Source: Pedobacter aquatilis (GTDB lineage Bacteria; Bacteroidota; Bacteroidia; Sphingobacteriales; Sphingobacteriaceae). Taken from it: a stretch of DNA of 64,000 nt. Every line of letters begins with the position of its first letter. Positions within the stretch are counted from its first letter, which is position 1. The stretch covers positions 62,001-126,000 of the forward strand of contig NZ_JAUFPW010000030.1 of assembly GCF_030409415.1 (NCBI RefSeq), read 5' to 3'. This document shows positions 62,386-64,000 of this stretch, piece after piece. The notes under the pieces were generated by a model that was not told the DNA's origin, did not search any database, and was given only the letters and a program-made list of their open reading frames with translations. A program made the translations under genes and the position numbers.

Positions 62386-62660
62386 TATTTTATTCGGTTA
62401 TACAGTTTAAAAAACTGAGGTTAGGTTATGATATTATTTTATTTTACCTCGTGGTGAAAATTAATCATTTTAAAAGTTATTTCGGCCCGCAATGAGCTAC
62501 GGGCACTTGAAACAACTTACTAAAACTAAATTTAAAACTTTTCTATTGTCTGTGAAAACACAGGTCAATGTATAAAGGTCTTCGACAACTTGTCCCGATA
62601 TTTCGGGAAGCTCAGACTGACAGCATAATCATGGTTTAGTCTGCTTATCAAGCAAAAATC
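62386..62660. other. Spacer within the rhamnose operon
   Basis: The 275-base spacer holds one long copy of a dispersed repeat with an internal palindrome (62580-62623) and otherwise nothing recognised. No strong terminator is visible, so read-through is likely. Confidence 0.45.
62580..62623 (+). repeat. Dispersed repeat TTCGACAA...AAGCTCAGACTGACAG with inner palindrome
   Basis: CTTCGACAACTTG and GAAGCTCAGACTGACAG flank TCCCGATATTTCGGGA, a perfect 7-bp hairpin. Related units without the insert lie at 22749 and 41119. Confidence 0.6.
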
Positions 62661-64000
62661 TTATCTCACAAATGCCATTGCAACGCCGCCATCAACATTT
62701 AAAACATTTCCTGTTGATTTTTGAAGCAAACCGCCAACAAAAGCGAAACATGCATTTGCAATATCATCTGGTAAGATAATTTGATTTAACAAGGTACGTT
62801 TTGCGTAATAAGCAGGCAACTCGGCAACGGTAACGCCATAAGCTTTTGCTCTGCCTTCGGCCCATCCGCCTGCCCAAATGTTACTATCACTAATCACCGC
62901 ATCTGGATTTACAACATTAACGCGAATGTTATCTGCACCTAATTCTGCCGCGTTTAATCTGCTTAAGTGAAGTTGAGCCGCTTTAGCACTTCCATAACCA
63001 GCGTTATTTGGTCCGCTAACCAATGCATTTTTACTTACAATATTAATGATGTCGCCACCAATATTTTGTTTTTGCATGGTATTTGTTGCAGCCTGCGTAA
63101 TAAAGAATTGGCCTTTTACCAAAACATCATAAAGCAAATCCCAATCTTTTTCGGTGTGGTCGCCAATTGTTTTTGAAATAGATAAGCCCGCGTTGTTTAC
63201 AATAATATCTACACCACCAAAAGCCAATGCAGCAGCATCAAAAGCCGCATTAATATCTTCCTGACTGGTTACATTTAGAATTGCTGTAGCGTAAGAATCT
63301 TTACCGAATTGTGCTTTAAATTCTTCGCCTGCGGCTTCTAAACGTTCAGCATTCATGTCGTTTAAAATTACAACGCCACCCTCTGCAACAAACTTTTTAG
63401 CAATTGCTTTACCAATACCACCACCACTGCCCGTAATTAAGGCAATTTTACCTGTTAAAGGTTTAGGTTTAGGCATACGTTGCAATTTAGCTTCTTCCAA
63501 CAACCAATATTCGATGTTAAAAGCTTCCTGATGAGGCAATGAAGTATATTCTGAAACGGCTTCTGCACCTTTCATTACATTAATTGCGTTGATGTAAAAT
63601 TCTGCCGCAACCCTTGCAGTTTGTTTATCCTTTGAAAAAGTAAACATTCCAATTCCTGGATATAAAATTACAACAGGGTTGGTATCACGAATGGCAGGAC
63701 TATTTGAATGCTTGCAGTTTTCGTAATATTCGGTGTACATTTTACGGTAAGCCTCAAATGCCGGCTCTAAAGTTTCTTTTAAAGCTTTTGTATCCGATAA
63801 ATCGGCATCAGCAGCTAAAGTTAAAACTAAAGGACTGATTTTCGTTCTCAAAAAGTGGTCTGGACAACTTGTGCCCATTGGTGCAAGACGAGCCAAATCA
63901 TTTGAGTTTATAAATTCTAAAACACGGCTATCATCTGTAAAGTGACCAATCATGTGTTGTTTTGAAGAACACAATCCACGTAAAACTGGCGCTAAAGCTG
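62661..64000 (-). CDS. Bifunctional rhamnulose-1-phosphate aldolase/short-chain dehydrogenase (RhaEW type), N-terminal part outside window
   Basis: The frame is open from the window edge, giving 446 codons. The first part (HMIGHFTDDSRVLEFINSND, LAPMGTSCPDHFLRTKISPL) is the end of a class II aldolase domain. From about residue 185 a complete short-chain dehydrogenase follows: NAD site KIALITGSGGGIGKAIAKKF, IVNNAGLSIS, catalytic YGSAKAAQLHL. The C-terminus GNVLNVDGGVAMAFVR is typical of SDRs. Such fusions split L-rhamnulose-1-phosphate into DHAP and L-lactaldehyde and oxidise the latter to L-lactate. A TTG at 63974 is not taken as a start because coding sequence continues to the edge. Confidence 0.92.
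   Translation of the reverse strand, partial: ALAPVLRGLCSSKQHMIGHFTDDSRVLEFINSNDLARLAPMGTSCPDHFLRTKISPLVLTLAADADLSDTKALKETLEPAFEAYRKMYTEYYENCKHSNSPAIRDTNPVVILYPGIGMFTFSKDKQTARVAAEFYINAINVMKGAEAVSEYTSLPHQEAFNIEYWLLEEAKLQRMPKPKPLTGKIALITGSGGGIGKAIAKKFVAEGGVVILNDMNAERLEAAGEEFKAQFGKDSYATAILNVTSQEDINAAFDAAALAFGGVDIIVNNAGLSISKTIGDHTEKDWDLLYDVLVKGQFFITQAATNTMQKQNIGGDIINIVSKNALVSGPNNAGYGSAKAAQLHLSRLNAAELGADNIRVNVVNPDAVISDSNIWAGGWAEGRAKAYGVTVAELPAYYAKRTLLNQIILPDDIANACFAFVGGLLQKSTGNVLNVDGGVAMAFVR

Overview
The window looks like a chromosomal segment of a Bacteroidota bacterium, most likely Sphingobacteriaceae (Pedobacter-like). The reasons are: AT-rich DNA, -7 promoter boxes of the TAnnTTTG type with few Shine-Dalgarno sequences, Oar-type TonB receptors, a Reg_prop/Y_Y_Y sensor kinase, a type III glutamine synthetase, FEKKY and CsbD proteins, and many short palindromic intergenic repeats. 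The genus is inferred from gene content. No complete insertion sequence, prophage or CRISPR array was seen.

Left edge (1-4.6 kb): a truncated Reg_prop/Y_Y_Y sensor kinase, followed by a decay zone. The zone holds an esterase remnant with internal stops, a response-regulator start fused to the end of a DUF3570 barrel protein, and a gutted outer-membrane receptor-like gene. 4.8-14.5 kb: a LytS/LytTR pair, an orphan phytoene/squalene synthase, an envelope/stress cluster (CsbD, two membrane proteins, an OMP barrel, an OmpA protein) and a second kinase/LytTR set. 14.9-28 kb: tRNA-His, rnhA, fbp, a phosphoesterase, trmN6, a glyoxalase-like gene, and purL and purM flanking TonB/FEKKY genes and glnN. 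28-43 kb: an Oar-like receptor, lpdA, an SMR exporter, an MBL hydrolase, a small unknown gene next to ferritin, an M28 lipoprotein peptidase, asnS and an FMN glutamate-synthase-like protein. 43-51 kb: threonylcarbamoyl-AMP synthase, then a TetR-controlled RND efflux operon with three copies of one palindrome. 51-57 kb: a GNAT gene and the split tryptophan operon trpD-trpF-trpB-trpA, divergent from a KirBac potassium channel. Right edge (57.5-64 kb): an esterase and an L-rhamnose operon (aldolase/dehydrogenase, isomerase, kinase) ending in an lldD-like FMN oxidase. The set can be read as rhamnose to DHAP plus lactate to pyruvate.

The most striking signal lies upstream of trpD. A 17-codon ORF, MIIKNLNNNWWWHNEIR, has three consecutive Trp codons. 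It is followed by a small hairpin, a segment able to pair with the terminator's 5' arm, and a perfect 11-bp hairpin with a T-run before trpD. This is the layout of a ribosome-mediated transcription attenuator. I do not know of a published description for this group, but I could not search. Other points worth following are the TetR operator set, the two deletion scars, the unusual H-box of the 12.8-14.5 kb kinase, and several short dispersed repeat families.
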